Of a DNA stretch of 64,000 bases, positions 37,101-49,753 are shown one piece after another. Source of the DNA: Pseudisothecium myosuroides (taxonomy: Eukaryota > Streptophyta > Bryopsida > Hypnales > Lembophyllaceae); contig OX637290.1 of assembly GCA_951799445.1 (NCBI GenBank), positions 2,234,501-2,298,500 of the forward strand, given 5' to 3'. Position numbers and translations under genes: made by a program. The number at the start of each line of letters is the position of its first letter. Positions within the stretch are counted from its first letter, which is position 1. The notes under the pieces are model-generated. The model was given only the letters and a program-made list of their open reading frames with translations. It did not search any database and had not been told where the DNA came from.

Positions 37101-39494
37101 TGAGTTCTCGTGTGTTCCACTCAGGTTCCCTTGTGGTTCCCTTCCCGTTCTCTCGTACTGTCGTGTGATAGCTGGTGCCTGCGGGGAGTCTTCAGTTGAG
37201 TGGGAGTTGCCACATGGCATGCGGGGCGTTGTCACGGAAAAGCGCTGGTGGAGGAATGGGAGACCTTGTCCCAGACATTGTTTTTTTTTTCATTTTTGAA
37301 GAAGTGCCATAGTGGCGATATAAAATGTTATAGTGGTGCTCCAAATTGCAACATTCATCCACTTATTGGATGTATAGTATGGTTTTCATTCACAATTAGG
37401 CGATTTCATCTAATATATTTATTAATTTCAAAGTTGTTTGGTGATTTCATCCAATTTTTTTGGTATTTTTTATAACCTTTTTTAGCCAGATATTTTTTCT
37501 GGTGCAATCTGGCACCAGAAAGCCAAAAAAAAAAGCCCTGGTCCCAGAGTGTTATGCTGACAGAAATAAAGTAAAGGAAAACTATCTATATTTGTTCAAT
37601 TTATTAATTGGCTCTAAAGGGGAGGAGCCTTGGGAGTGATAAAAGCCATTGTGAGAAAGTTTGAATAGAACCTTATTTGAGAACATAATCAATTTAAATA
37701 ATAATAAAAATGAAAAACTAAAAAAGAGCCGGTGCTACAAAGACAAAGTCTGTTGTAGCTGCTTGTTAATGACTCCCTAAATATTCAATTTAAAGATGAT
37801 AAGATTACTTTTGAAATTTTGTGATAAATAATTGAAATTCTTTCAACATATCTATATCATTGATTTATATAAAACACTTTTTTCATTGATATTGTACATG
37901 ATTTTTCTTGATTCTTCTTGAACATTAATTCCCAAAGATACCTTCATGCACCCTGGTCAAACATTATTATAACTTATGAAATATCTATTTTTAAATTTGT
38001 GATTTAAATTGAGTAGAGTAGATGTAAGCCAAGCTTGTTTTCTACTCCACTCCAACGAAATTTTTCAAAAATTCAAAAATTCAATTAATTAATTCAATTG
38101 CAAGTTCTTATGTTAAAGTCCAAATTTCTCAATACTATTTGTGTTATACATTTGTCTTTTATTACTTCAATTTATTTTTATATTTTTATGCTATTAAATG
38201 TAAACTTTGTTTTTTGTTAAGATATCATATTATTCCATTATATAGATTATAATTGATGTAATATTTTAATACATTTTACTTTAATAAATCACTATAATTT
38301 GATTTTTTTTTAATTATATTTTTTAGGTTATTGTTTACAATTTATTTTTATTTTTTCCAAATTAAGGGAGTTTATCTAACACTATAATTCAATGTAGAAT
38401 GGCCCCGATGTCAAGTCACATGACAACTATCAATTGAAAATTTGGATGTATACTGAATTTTGAACATGGATAAGAAGCCTATAATGTCTGATTATACATA
38501 GGCAAACTTGCATAATGCAATCAAATCCTAATAATAGTATGAAGAATCCACTCAAAAACTAAAAGCCACACATTTCATGGCAATGCATTCCTAGTCCTCC
38601 ATGGTGCATTGTCACTAATTACAATTGAGCATATTTTTTATTATTAAATATGTATTATTTTTATTATATCTTATTGCCAATTGAAAGAAGATTCTAATGT
38701 ACTTTATCATGCATTATTTGAACTTTGTATGAATAAATCATGAATTTTCAAAGTACCATCTCTAGGTGTATCAAAAATCAACACTAGACTTTCCCTCATA
38801 CACACTTACGTTTTAAATGTGTACAACTTGTAAAATCAATATCTAGAAAGAAGTGAAGTTTTTTTATCCAAATGTAAATGACCCATTTTGGGTAGCATTG
38901 GATATTGGTATAAGGTATAAGTACCTAAATATAACACTTGATTGTGGATCCATTGATCTTGAGGGTGCGTACAAAAACAAACGATGTGTGCTTGATAGGA
39001 ACTCGGTTACAAAACCAAGAAAATTGGTTTCGTATTTTTCTGTCTTGGTATGAATAAGATATGAATTTCTTTGAAAGAATTGGATAGATGCACCTACTCT
39101 AAACCATAGACCAACACACAAGAGCCCCCTGGAAAATCCAAAAGCAACAAACCGTAAGTTTGCATCACATGTCGGAGATTGACCAAAGCACCCTCCCCTC
39201 CCACCGTGTCTTCTTTTCGGAACACCGCTTCTCTCCTTTGCCCACAACCTTGCCGCGCTTTAGGGCATTTTCTAGAGATCCAAGAACAAATCGTCTTACA
39301 TTAACCCATAAACGTTGCGGAGGACGTTTTCCGGCCGATGAATGACCAACAAAGAATCTCTCTATGCACGATACTATTCATCCTCCAAATTTTGTGGGAA
39401 AAGGGAAGATCATCTACAGTTGTTTGACTTCCGACGAGTGCTTTTGCATTATTTTAATCCCACAATTCACACGGTGACAAAACAGATGGTTTCC
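37101..39494. other. AT-rich intergenic sequence
   Basis: No supported gene. The stretch 38700-39120 holds fragments of the dispersed repeat seen near 900 and 4660 (ATGAATAAATCATGAATTTTC). 39150-39350 is less AT-rich but unrecognised. Confidence 0.5.
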
Positions 39495-39550
39495 ACGGTT
39501 ATGAGCCCGTCGTTTAAGGGTTAACCCTTAAAGGACGGGCCTATAACCAC
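39495..39550. repeat. Head-to-head junction of two TTAA element ends
   Basis: GGTTATGAGCCCGTCGTTTA followed by AGGGTTAACCCTTAAAGGAC is a palindrome centred on TTAA at 39521-39524. The right half is the end of the element reaching 45143. The left half is the facing end of another element whose far terminus could not be found. Confidence 0.6.
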
Positions 39551-41046
39551 TGATTTTAAGCCTCACCGCCTCTCACTTAGTTTGCTGCCATTTTGTGACA
39601 AGATATGCATGAAAATTTTTTGATTTATTTTTCAGAGATGAAATAACATGTCTTCTTTACTTCACCAAAATTTTAGATTTTTTTGTGAAAATTTGATTTT
39701 TTTGAGAATTTTTGAAGATAGAATGAAGAAAAATCATATCAAATAGAAAATTATTTCAAAAAATCTGAAAATTTCACTATGGGTGTACATTATAGTAACA
39801 AACATCATGGTGTAAACTTGAATTCCGTGCCATTCTATAATTAGAATGTAGGATACATTGAAAATCCATCCAAAGTTCAAATTGCAATAAAATATTCAAT
39901 ATTATAAATTTTTCCAAAATTCCAATTGGAGTAGAAACTAGAATAGATGGACTTCATATCATTAGTTGGGTTCAAACTCAAAAAATATCATCTTTGTTGA
40001 GAAATTTCAGATCTAGAGCAAGGAGCAACAACTTCCTAAAATACACTAAAAATAGCATTTTTTGTGATCCGTTTTTTTTACCAACTTCTCATTCACAAAT
40101 TAACAAACACTAAAAAAACTACAAATTTTCTTGGGTACTCTTCATAATCCTTTGTGAAAGGTCAAGGAAAAAGAAATGGATAAAAAACTGTTTCTAATCT
40201 CCCTCCATAGCACCACACTAGCGGTCCCAGAACCATTTTCCCCAATTTCGCGGGTAGGCTATGACCGTGGTCTACTAGGAGCTATTACCGCAATACGTAA
40301 TTCCGTGGGTGGAAGGAGTGAAATATATACGAATTTGGAAAGTCGAATTCCGTATAAATTTTTTTTTGGTGGTAGATTTAAAGTTGCGAACTGTGGGACA
40401 TTCTTGTGGAAGGCAACAAGCTAAATTTGAACTTGCATATGCTTGAAATTGCTAAGTGTTATTAAAAAAAGTTGCATACTTGCGATTTTGAGAGCCCTGC
40501 CAAACCAAATTCAACTTACAAATTTGAATGCCATGGCAAACGAAAGTGGACTTCCAAATTTTGGATGCAATTTGTATATTTATTCAAGTAATGTAGTCAT
40601 ATACATCATTCTCTTGTAAGAATGTGAGTCAAGAATGAATCAAAGTAAATACAAATTGAAGTCTAAAATGAATACAAATGCCACCAATGAAGAAGAAACA
40701 TGTCATTGACAAGGGAATTGAACCCTCTAAGACTGCCCAATTTGCAGTATCAATGTTCTGCACACCACAGAACACACAAGACACATTAGAAGGATTAGTA
40801 GTAAACCAGAAATTCCCAGATTGGACCCACGCCAAGTTGCTGAGGCTGTCCACTCTCGTAGCTCCAAGAAAACCCGCAGTAGTGTCAAAAAGTGACCAAG
40901 TCACAGCAGAGTCGCAGCAGCACGATGCAGCGCTGAAACTTCATGTAAGGGTAACTTGAGTGGAAGAGTGAGTTTAACCTCATGAAAACTAATGGAATCA
41001 AATGGTGTTGTAAGGATACTGCTCCCAGCCTCTTACTGCTTCTAAG

Positions 41047-44000
41047 TTACACGTCCCCTTGTCGGCCGACCTTAACGGCACTTTTCCATGATTCAATTGC
41101 GTCCTTGTAAGGGAAATTGTCAAGTGAAAAGTACTTTTGGCCAAACATACGCACAACAAGGGGTAAGTGTTTCCCTAACCTATTTCTCTGGCAGGATTTG
41201 AGGAATTTAAGAGTAGAAAAACACCTCTCATCCTCAACCGAACCAAGGACCAAGCAACAGCCAATCTCAGCAAGTTTAAAATATTCAGAAATCAGCTTAC
41301 AGAGATGCCGGGACTGGGAAAGCTTGCGCCAGAGCTTTATGACGGGATTCAAGTGGAAGGGCGCACCACAAGCTGCATCTGCATTGGCGCGCATTGTAAC
41401 TTTGAACAAGCCTGCCTGGTTATCTAAAAGTGACGCTGAAAGCAACTCAGGCACGGTGTATTGCTTCCCTCCATCAGAAAATGGCTGCCCTTTGTTCAGC
41501 ACCTTTGCCGCTGAATAGAAATTTTTGAGAACCGCCAAGTGGTGCGGAAAGCTCTCCTCCGCTCCATCCTGCCGCCAATACTGTGGATAAATAATCCCAA
41601 ATGCGTCAAGAAGGTCTTGCTGTGGGAACCTCCGATCAAGTTCGTCACACAAAGATTGGGCAATCTCTGCACATGAGTGGTTCCAGACATATTAGAACTT
41701 AACACTGATTCTTGCAAAGACGAAGTGAGCCCAGCCAAGGAATTCGAAGTCAATAGGATTACCAGCAGACAAGTCCCGTTTCTGCCATCGCCAAGCCCAA
41801 AAGTTTATGGAATAAAAAAAAAACCATGACCCGAAGTCCTACGAAACCAACGGCATAACCAAATAAAATTTGAACTCAAAAGAACAGAGGTCCACGATCT
41901 CCTGCAAAGCCACCGCAACAACCAGCAAAAAGTGGACTCAAAAGAACTGTTAGCAGCGATCTCCTGCAAAGCCACGACGTCAAATAAAAAAAAAATTCAA
42001 GTGAAAAGAACAAGAGCTCCACGATCTCCTCATTTCCGTCCAAAAAAATTGGGAATTGTTGAGAATCGGCCAACAGCGATGTCCTGCAAAGCCACAACGT
42101 GGAAACAAAAAAAACCCGGAGTGAAAAGAACAAGAGCTCCACGATCCGTCCAAAAAAATTGGGAACTGAAAAGAACCGGCCAGCAGCGATCTCCTGCAAA
42201 GCCACAGCGTGAAAGCAAGAGAGCAAGAGAGCAACAAGCCAACCCAGAAAATGGAAAGCACAGGAGACCATGGGGACACTCAAAGATAAAAAAATTTCAC
42301 AACAATTTTTTTTTTGAAAGTGCTATCCTTACCTGAAAATTGGCGTTGTACGTTGTCCTGCAGCCGATTATATTCTTCTTGTGTCACGAACAAGTGGTTT
42401 CCCGTGACCTTGTCATGGCATCTAGCAAAGATATCAGCTGGTCCAACCTGAAACAGCAAGTGGCAAATCCCACTATCTCCAGGAAGTGGCCGCCAATGCA
42501 AAGGAATCTCTTCACAGGAAAGTGAAACCAGTTCATTGTACCATTTGAAATCTGATTTCCCATAAGCTGTAGTGTTGTCTATGAACATTCGGGCAAGTTC
42601 ACCCTGGCAAAGCTTCACTGCTTGCATAAAATCACATATGAAAATATCACGTGCCTGGGACAATTTTATCAAGCAATGGACAGCATTCACGAGAGGAATG
42701 AAGCACGCCAGTGAAAGAAGCAACTCAACGTCGGAGAGCAAGTCAAAGTTATCGGCAGCTCCAGACTGCGGTTTGTGACCAGGAGCGGCAGTCATATCGG
42801 CCCCCATTTTCACTAGAAGGGTTCGATACTCCGACAGTATTCTCGCAGCGGGACTTCTCATAGAAATCCAACGAGTCTCACAATTTCTTACCATCTTGTT
42901 TCCTTTAGTTTCCATGAGATCAGCTAACCTCTGCAACTCAGCATGACGCTTATTGCTGCGGCAGAAGTATGCATAAACAGACTGAAAGAGCCCCTCTAGG
43001 CGAGATACCATTGGGAATTTGGACATTGTTTCGACCACGAGGTTCAAACGGTGACTCACGCAACTGGCCCCAATGAAGTAAGGAGCCCATTTCTCACGAA
43101 TCTGGGTAGTGACTCCCGTCCTCGGTCCTTGAAATGTGGAGACTCCGTCAGCACCAAAACAGACCAACTTCGATGCAATTTGCTCACGAGACAAGCCCCC
43201 CTCCCCCATCAAAGCGTGCATGATTACCTCAGTGAGATGATCAGCAGTCCCGCTATCCGAAACACAAGACAAGTGAAGAAGATGCGGCACTCTATCCCAA
43301 CTCTCCATAGCATAGACGTGGACGCCCACCCAAGAAGTATTATCAACAGCTGTCACCTCATCAGCACTAACAGAAACGATTCTAGCAACCTGCACAACAC
43401 TCTTAAGGGCAGCAAGAACACAACCGTGCAAATGTTCACTCATTTCCCAGCCCGTTGTTTCAGACCAATGCTTTCTGGAAAGATTTTTTACCTTCAGCTG
43501 CCGGAGCAACTACTGTTGTCGCTCGTAATCGCACATCGGACGACCATGAAACAAAATATGGAATAAGGTAGAGAATTGAACTCCCTTTTTCTTCATGTCG
43601 CCCTCCAGTCCTCCTAGCAACTGCTCCGCCACACTGCCCGCATGCTTCTGTCCAGCCCACAACTTGCACAATTGTAAGTGCCTGCAGTCGCGCTTGATGA
43701 AGACGTCGCCTTTCTTCAGATGCGGTTCTGGGACGCCATCCTCCTTGCAGGTACGCTTCCCCTCATGTTTCTCTAAATTGTCCAATTTAGGGACCATCAC
43801 TTTGCGCCTCCCAATGATCGTTGTGCAGCAGCGGCAAATCACACCAACAAGATCGCCGTCAGAGTTGAATTCGCCTTCAGCCCACGCAAACTTGCATGAC
43901 CAGACTTCTTGCCAATGACGAGTGATCGTAGTAGGGGCAATCTTCGATTTCTTCCTCCCCTTCGCTGCCACCGATTTACTTCTCTTCCCCGCCAAAGGAG

Positions 44001-44211
44001 CCTCACAGTCGCTTGTGTTGAGAGCAATGGGAGAGACCACCGTCTCCTCCGAAGGTGGATGTTCACGGCGCTCAAGAACGGACTCCTCTAGCCGCGTTTC
44101 GGAAATGTGAGTGAAACTCGGCAACAAATATTTACCCACGCCAGAGGTGTTGCGGCTAGACCCGAAGGTGCGGACCCGGAAGTTATTTGGTAATTTCAAA
44201 CGCGGCGCCAT
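41047..44211 (-). pseudogene. hAT transposase with zinc finger, one nonsense codon
   Basis: Two coding exons: 44211-42333 and 41666-41047, joined in phase across a 666 bp GT-AG intron. About 831 residues if the single in-frame TAG (43512-43510) is ignored. N-terminal CxxC zinc-finger-like region (ICRCC, then KLDNLEKHEGKRTC) near 43860-43750, as in plant and animal ZNF862/ZBED-type hAT proteins; then HGRPMCDYE. After the stop the frame resumes at once with the typical RKHWSETTGW block. hAT core: ADE near 43360, GADGVSTFQG (second aspartate near 43149), CVSHRLNLVVE, CETRWIS. The second exon ends with the dimerisation block containing EDERCFSTLKFLKS, whose glutamate is the third catalytic residue. 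The start ATG at 44211 was chosen because the frame upstream of it is hydrophobic and unlike the family. Confidence 0.85.
41876..42220. repeat. Minisatellite-like array within the hAT intron
   Basis: Four occurrences of GATCTCCTGCAAAGCCAC or GATGTCCTGCAAAGCCAC at roughly 41898, 41958, 42078 and 42189, with shared spacers such as AAAAGAACAAGAGCTCCACG and TCCAAAAAAATTGGGAA. Units are 60-120 bases and degenerate. It lies wholly in the transposase intron. Confidence 0.7.
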
Positions 44212-45147
44212 TGGATCACCTGCACCCAAGTCCCCAACACCCCAAGCACAGTACCGCAAGACAACCGAACTGCAACAAAACCAAAAAGCAACGACACAGA
44301 ACGAAACGCACAGGAAACCAAAACAGAAAGTGATGCACCCGAACGCCAAGCGAGGAAGAGCCGATCCGCAGCAGCAAGAAAAAAAATTCCACAAACTCAA
44401 GCAATGCGCAAATCCAAGCACAAGTGACAATTGCAAAACCAGCGCTGATTATATGGACAACGCCGGACGCAACAGGAGACCGTTCCATCGCCGCCCCATT
44501 CCCAATTGCCAGTGAATGCAGGAGTCAGGAGACCGTGAACCCCCAAATCTCCCAGAATTCCACCACAGCCAGGGAGGGCGCAGCAGATTCAAAACCCGAA
44601 CAGGAGGGAAGCAATTTTACAAAAAAACAAATGATGACGGCAATCCAAGGCACCGATCTCGAGAGTGACAGCACAAACGAAGGGCAGGGATGGAACCAGA
44701 GCGAGAAGACACCATTAATGCTAAACCGGGAGCATCATCAGAGACATTAATGCTACTAAAACACAACTAAGTGAAGGAGACGATGCTAATCTTGCAAGTA
44801 AGTGGCAGCCTCCTTCAAACCCTACCCCTGCTAATCTCGACCTTCAGATGCAGCCGCCTTGCAAAGGGTCAACGGCTGAGGATAAACCACGGCTACTGGA
44901 TGAAAAAAAAATTGGAAATGGATACTACTCGCCGTTTGGATGATTAGTCCAAACTGCGACATTCTCCGGCCCATGCGTGAAGATTTGGCGAAAAATTTAA
45001 ATTTTCAAGTATTTTCCACAATATACATTTAGCGCATGTTCGTGACAGGTAAAAATTTGGCGCAATTTAGCCAGTTTAGGGATCACTGCACCACACAGTC
45101 ATCCAAACGCCATGAAATGGCTCTCCCGGCGTTTAGGGGTTAAGGTA

Positions 45148-45423
45148 TCTCTGCTTACAGACGTACTGTACTGTATAGACCTTCTGGAACCGACAATTTC
45201 CGCGTATTTTTGTTCTTCGTTCTTTGCTTGATTATTAGGGTTCCGAAGTCCGCTTGATTTCGCACAACGATCATTTCGTTGAAGAAATTGAAGAATCTCA
45301 CGAACGACGACGCTCTCTCTCTCTCTCTCCCTCCCTCCCTCACTGCTCTCTGACGAAGCTGCTTCTTCAGGGTTTCCAAGGAATGGAGTGACTTCTGTTT
45401 TGAGGCCCTCGTTCAGTTATGAC
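45148..45423 (+). promoter_or_regulatory. Promoter and leader of the RING-finger gene
   Basis: Only about 280 bases lie between the TTAA element and the start codon. A CT-rich tract (45312-45341), common in plant leaders, lies about 80 bases upstream of the ATG. An upstream ATG at 45383 meets TGA two codons later, a minimal upstream ORF. No clear TATA box was seen. Confidence 0.5.
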
Positions 45424-48400
45424 ATGGCTCCATCGCGCAATGTTTGGTTGCCGGGTTCCGCTGTCTGGGCCTGTTTGCCGCATGACTCGTCGGAGCTTCT
45501 CTCTTCCCCTGCACGAGACCAGCAGGCTTCTATGAAGAGCCAGAACGCACGATCTGACGACCGGGAGCTTCATGTCGAGCTTCCTCGAAAGCGACGGAAA
45601 GGTCCGAGTTCGCGCGCGTCCTCGGATTTAGCTTCCGAAATCGAGAATAGATCGGAGAAGTTCGCTCTTATGGACGCCGAAGCTGATGTGCCAGGTTTAG
45701 GGTTGACGATTGAGAGTAAGGTATGATGAGCTACATCCAAGCGTCCACTCAGTATCGTGCCCTAATAAATCTAGACAGTGAATGGATGCTTATTGCGAGA
45801 TAGACAATTCTAGGCATCTAAAGTAGCGCAGGAATTCAGAAATCTTCCGCTTGAACTTTGAATTCGACCGCTTCTAATATTTGGAGTCTCAGTATGTCTG
45901 TTTGTCTACTCGTGACTGAGAAATTAGACCTCACTTACATGTAATCATGGCCTTAAGTGAAATTGGCTTGGAAGTAGCTCATTCTACGTTAAGATACGAG
46001 GTGATGACCAAGGTGCATCTTTTTCTTCTTCTTAGGAAGGACCCATGTGCCCGATTTGCCTTTGCGACATCGAGAAAGCAGGAGGAGCGGTCCTGCAATG
46101 GTGCATGCACCAGTTCTGCGCCCACTGTATCGAGGAGTGGAGTCGAGTTCGCCGATTGTGTCCATTGTGCAAAGCTGAATATCGCGGGTGGTACTATGAC
46201 GTTCAATCGAATACCAAATTTCAGGAGAGAATCTTGCCCTCTGTTGCAGAGTTAAGCACTCGAGGAGACACGGATGCAAGTCATGCACTCTCGAGGTTTC
46301 ATGTTTGGAGGGACTCCAGGTGAGTTGCATGCAGCATGACAATGTTGAATTTGGGAGGCCAGTAAACTAGTGGACACATTTTGATGTATTTTTAATAGCT
46401 AAAGGTCAATGTGATCAACTCTTCGGGAACCCTTTCTCTGAATTTTTGTATTCAAACCTAATTCATCAAATCCTTATCACGAATCCACTTGCTCTCCCCG
46501 TAGAGCGTTTGCTTTATGAGGGTCCGCCAATCTACTAAGTAGCCTTGAATTGCAAATGGATCGATTTATGTTTGGTGCCGATCTTTGCTCTCACTGTTCC
46601 TTTTTCCCGAGGCACTGTGCTGTGATGTCAACATCTACAGCATGCGAGTTTAGTTGAGCTGTCTATTATGCAGTATATTTCTCGTGGGTTGTAGTTTATA
46701 GCCTTGTGATATACTGTAATATTCCATATATCCTACCACTATGTGAACAATTCTTGTTTACAAGGCCGCCTTGGATCAATCATGTATGAGCAACACGTTC
46801 ATTCTATGATTTACGATCCATGATTTATTGTGCCGCCAAAATAGCGTGCCATACGGTAAATCAACTTCTCTGTTAAGTACCAGAAGTGTACTTGGTTCAA
46901 CCTTGAGATCACTATCGAAGTAGAGGCAATTAGAGAAGAACTTTTGATTGAATAGCGAGTCGATCAACAAGTGGCTTGGGAACTTAGGTTTTACCCTTTT
47001 TGCTAAATGGTGTTCCAAATCTTATCCATTCAGAGGTACACTAAGACATAGTGTTTGGGTTAGCGTATAAAGTAGTGTATCGTACTCCAAATAGAATAAC
47101 AGTGTAGTTATTACGAATTTTTGTCGAACAACTCTCGGTAGAGTGATTCAGAAAATTCTCGATTCTCTAATTGAACGATTGCATCTACAGACGTCAGGAA
47201 AGGGGTAGAGGAAGGATGCCGCGTAGGCGTCAGGGTGTAGCACCGGGTACAGCAGCGGCCAGCAGTTCAGGACAATCTATGCCGTTTCCAACGCAGCGTT
47301 CTTTTGGTCTTCCTAAGCAGTATCAAGGTGCTGAAGCGATGAGAGTTCTTGAGGAACGAGCTGCAGCGAAAACCTTGGAATGGCGAAATAGGTTTGCCAT
47401 TAATGCATTTGAAATGCTGTGTTTCATTCGAGTAGAAGCCCTCAGCATGTGCTCCTATATTCGAGCAGTTCGGGATGTTGGCTGCGTTTGCTATATCATG
47501 TCCAGTGTGGTTGATGTGAACGAGATTTTTTTTTCTTGGATACTGCTTGAGAACTTTTTCTGACTAGTGACATGGTTATGTGCAGTATATACAACAGGAA
47601 TTTGATAGCTCGTCCTTTTGAACTTCGAAGAAAATCGACGTGCAGTAAGGTTTGTTGCCAGATATCCTCTAAGCCTGCCCAGGGTGTCACTAATGCTGAG
47701 GGTGATCCAGTCTTTAATCACTTTGGGTACCCTATTCATTTTAATGTTTGAATTTAACTACGTTTAGAATATATCATCTTAGGCTATGTGACAAGATTTC
47801 AAGAGGTCTGGACTCCCCTGAATTTGATGCGTTTAGTTATGTGGCTCTTTTTGTACATGGGTTGTGACCTGACAACCTGTCAATATCACAAATTCAGGAT
47901 GCAAGAGCCGAACGGAGGTTGGAGCCCTGGGTTCGTCGTGAATTGCAAGCTGTGCTACCTAACTCAGATCATAATTTCTTAGTTCGTTTGGTTCTGGGAC
48001 TTTGGTTTGGGACGGAGCGTGAAGCTATTCTCAGACCTGAAAGGCCGGGGAGGTCAGGTGGACCAAGTACTAGGCATGTAACAGGGTCGACTGAAGTTGA
48101 AGGTGCAGTAGAGAAAGCCATTAAAGAGCTGAAGCGATTTCTTGAGAATAAAGCTGAAGTTTTCTGGCATGAGTTGCGGTAAGCCCTGCTCCAATGTGAA
48201 GTTCGGTTGGTACATTTGGCAGGATTGTCCACGGTTTTAGCTGTTCTATTTAGTGTTCAGAACTAAGGCTATCACGTCGCATTGACCGGCAATTGCCTTG
48301 AACCGCAAGTCTCTTTTTGGACGGGAAATTATTATATGCTTCACTGATGAGGCATTATGATATGAAGTTAGGAACAGGTGAATTTTGATTGCTCTGGGTA

Positions 48401-48889
48401 CTTCAATTCCTGTTTTTTAAAGTATTTGTGATTTGAGATTTGTGACATTTAGCTCGTGTGATTTGCTGGTGCAGTTGTTTCGCAGAGAGTCCTTTCACAA
48501 TGCAAGCATATGATACAATCGTCGTCTATAACAGACTTGACAATCCGAGGCGACCTATTATCAAGGTAGATAGGAGATCTTCATATCAAGACAGGTCAAG
48601 ACGGGGATCGGAGTCTGCCTTATCCAGGTGCCCAATGCCTCTTCACAATGAAGGCCCAGCTCATCTTGAGAATAATCATCAAATTCTCATAGCCGGAAGA
48701 CACCCCATGTCACACAGTTGTGCCACTGAAGGTGACCATGGCAGCTCAGGACAACAGCAGCAGGACACTTGTAGAGATAGTTCACAGGCTATGTTGAACA
48801 GGAGATCGAGGGCAGATGTACGAAAGAAACGTCAACATATGAATGTAATTCCAATTGCTGAGGATCGTTGGCAGCTCTCATATTGCTAA
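45424..48889 (+). CDS. TOPORS: TOPORS-type RING E3 ubiquitin ligase, six exons
   Basis: Exons 45424-45720, 46036-46319, 47191-47391, 47586-47649, 47898-48178 and 48475-48889; all phases match, giving 513 residues. The ATG at 45424 is the first in frame. C3HC4 RING finger at residues 104-144: C104, C107, C122, H124, C127, C130, C141, C144. A basic patch (PRKRRK) in exon 1 may be a nuclear signal. Exon 5 carries EPWVRRELQAVLPNSDHNFL and exon 6 opens with CFAESPFTMQAYDTIVVY, both aligning in order with the conserved post-RING region of animal TOPORS, a nuclear ubiquitin and SUMO ligase. The C-terminal 90 residues are polar and low in conservation; TOPORS proteins in animals are much longer there. 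The gene looks intact. Substrates cannot be inferred. Confidence 0.88.
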
Positions 48890-49008
48890 TAGTGAATCAT
48901 TCTTCAGTTTTGGCTGAAGGTGTTCCAGAAAGTGTACAAAATGTTTATATATATTATATTTCATGATTCTTTAGAAAGTAGAATGAGAATCCTTTGTGGA
49001 ATTTTGTG

Positions 49009-49753
49009 TTACCCCTGAAACGCCGGGCCTATAACCACGGGTTTCACGCGGCATTGTCCACACTCAGTTTGCTGCCATTTTGTAACTGAATGTGTATGAA
49101 TTTTTTTTTTTTTTTTTTTTTTTTTTTTCCCAGAGATGAAGCTACATGTCTTCTGTACTCCAAAAAAAAATTAGATTTTTTTGACGAAAATTGTTTTTTA
49201 TAAAAAAATTTGAAGAAAAACTAAAGAAAAAATCATACCAAATAGAGAATTACCTCAAAAGATCTGAAAATTTCACAATGTGTGAACATTTTAGTGAGGA
49301 ACAACATGCTAGAAACTAAATTCCCATGTACTTCTAAAATTAGAATGCAATGGACATTAAAAATGCAGACAAAGTTCAAACTTCAATAAAATATTCAATT
49401 TTATGAATTTTTTCAAAATTCCAATTGGAGTAGAAACTAGAGTAGAGGAACTCCATTTCATTAGTTGGGCTTAAATTCAAAAAATGTCATTTTCAAGGAG
49501 AAATTTCAGATTTACTCAATTTCTCAAAATGCACTAAAATGGCAAATTTTGCCATCCGTTTTTCATAATTTCTTCTCAACTACACAAAAACAAACATTAG
49601 TTAGACTACAAACTCAATTGGATACTCTTTGTAACTTAGCATGAAAGTTCATTAAAAGCAAAACGGATGAAAAAAACACTGTTGAGGACTTCTGCTCACC
49701 TTCTGAAGTCATCCAAAAGCCACGAAATGGCTCCCCCGGCGCTAAGGGGTTAA
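49009..49753. mobile_element. TTAA element, undisturbed sister of 39521-45143
   Basis: Left end TTACCCCTGAAACGCCGGG (one A of the TTAA apparently lost), right end CCCCCGGCGCTAAGGGGTTAA. About 745 bp, with a 28-base poly-T at 49101. It starts about 120 bases past the stop codon of the RING-finger gene and may lie inside or just after its 3' untranslated region. Noncoding. Confidence 0.75.

Larger units (their letters stand above)
40219..45088 (-). mobile_element. hAT transposon, 4870 bp
   Basis: Flanked by the exact 8-bp duplication CACCACAC (40211-40218 and 45089-45096), the length expected of hAT elements. Ends are TAGCGGTCCCAGAACC on the left and, read inwards from the right, CAGTGATCCCTAAACTGG: imperfect inverted repeats with the hAT-like YAGYG start. 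It carries one minus-strand transposase gene. About 775 bp between 44212 and 44990 is leader or promoter, and 40219-41046 lies downstream of the gene; neither holds another supported ORF. Confidence 0.88.
39521..45143. mobile_element. TTAA element split by a hAT transposon
   Basis: The left part (39521-40218) matches 49009-49660 in order: GGCCTATAACCAC, TTTGCTGCCATTTTGT, CCAATTGGAGTAGAAACTAG. The right part (45089-45143) is the matching terminus, GTCATCCAAACGCCATGAAA then GGCGTTTAGGGGTTAA. Without the insert the element would be about 745 bp, as at 49009-49753. TTAA stands at both outer ends. Its right end lies 280 bases upstream of the start codon of the RING-finger gene. Confidence 0.8.

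Noticed and set aside
36937..37299. 120-residue plus-strand ORF
   Set aside because: It overlaps the GC-rich leader of the minus-strand gene and has no recognisable motif.
42280..43669. Plus-strand ORFs opposite the hAT transposase
   Set aside because: Shadows of the minus-strand coding sequence.
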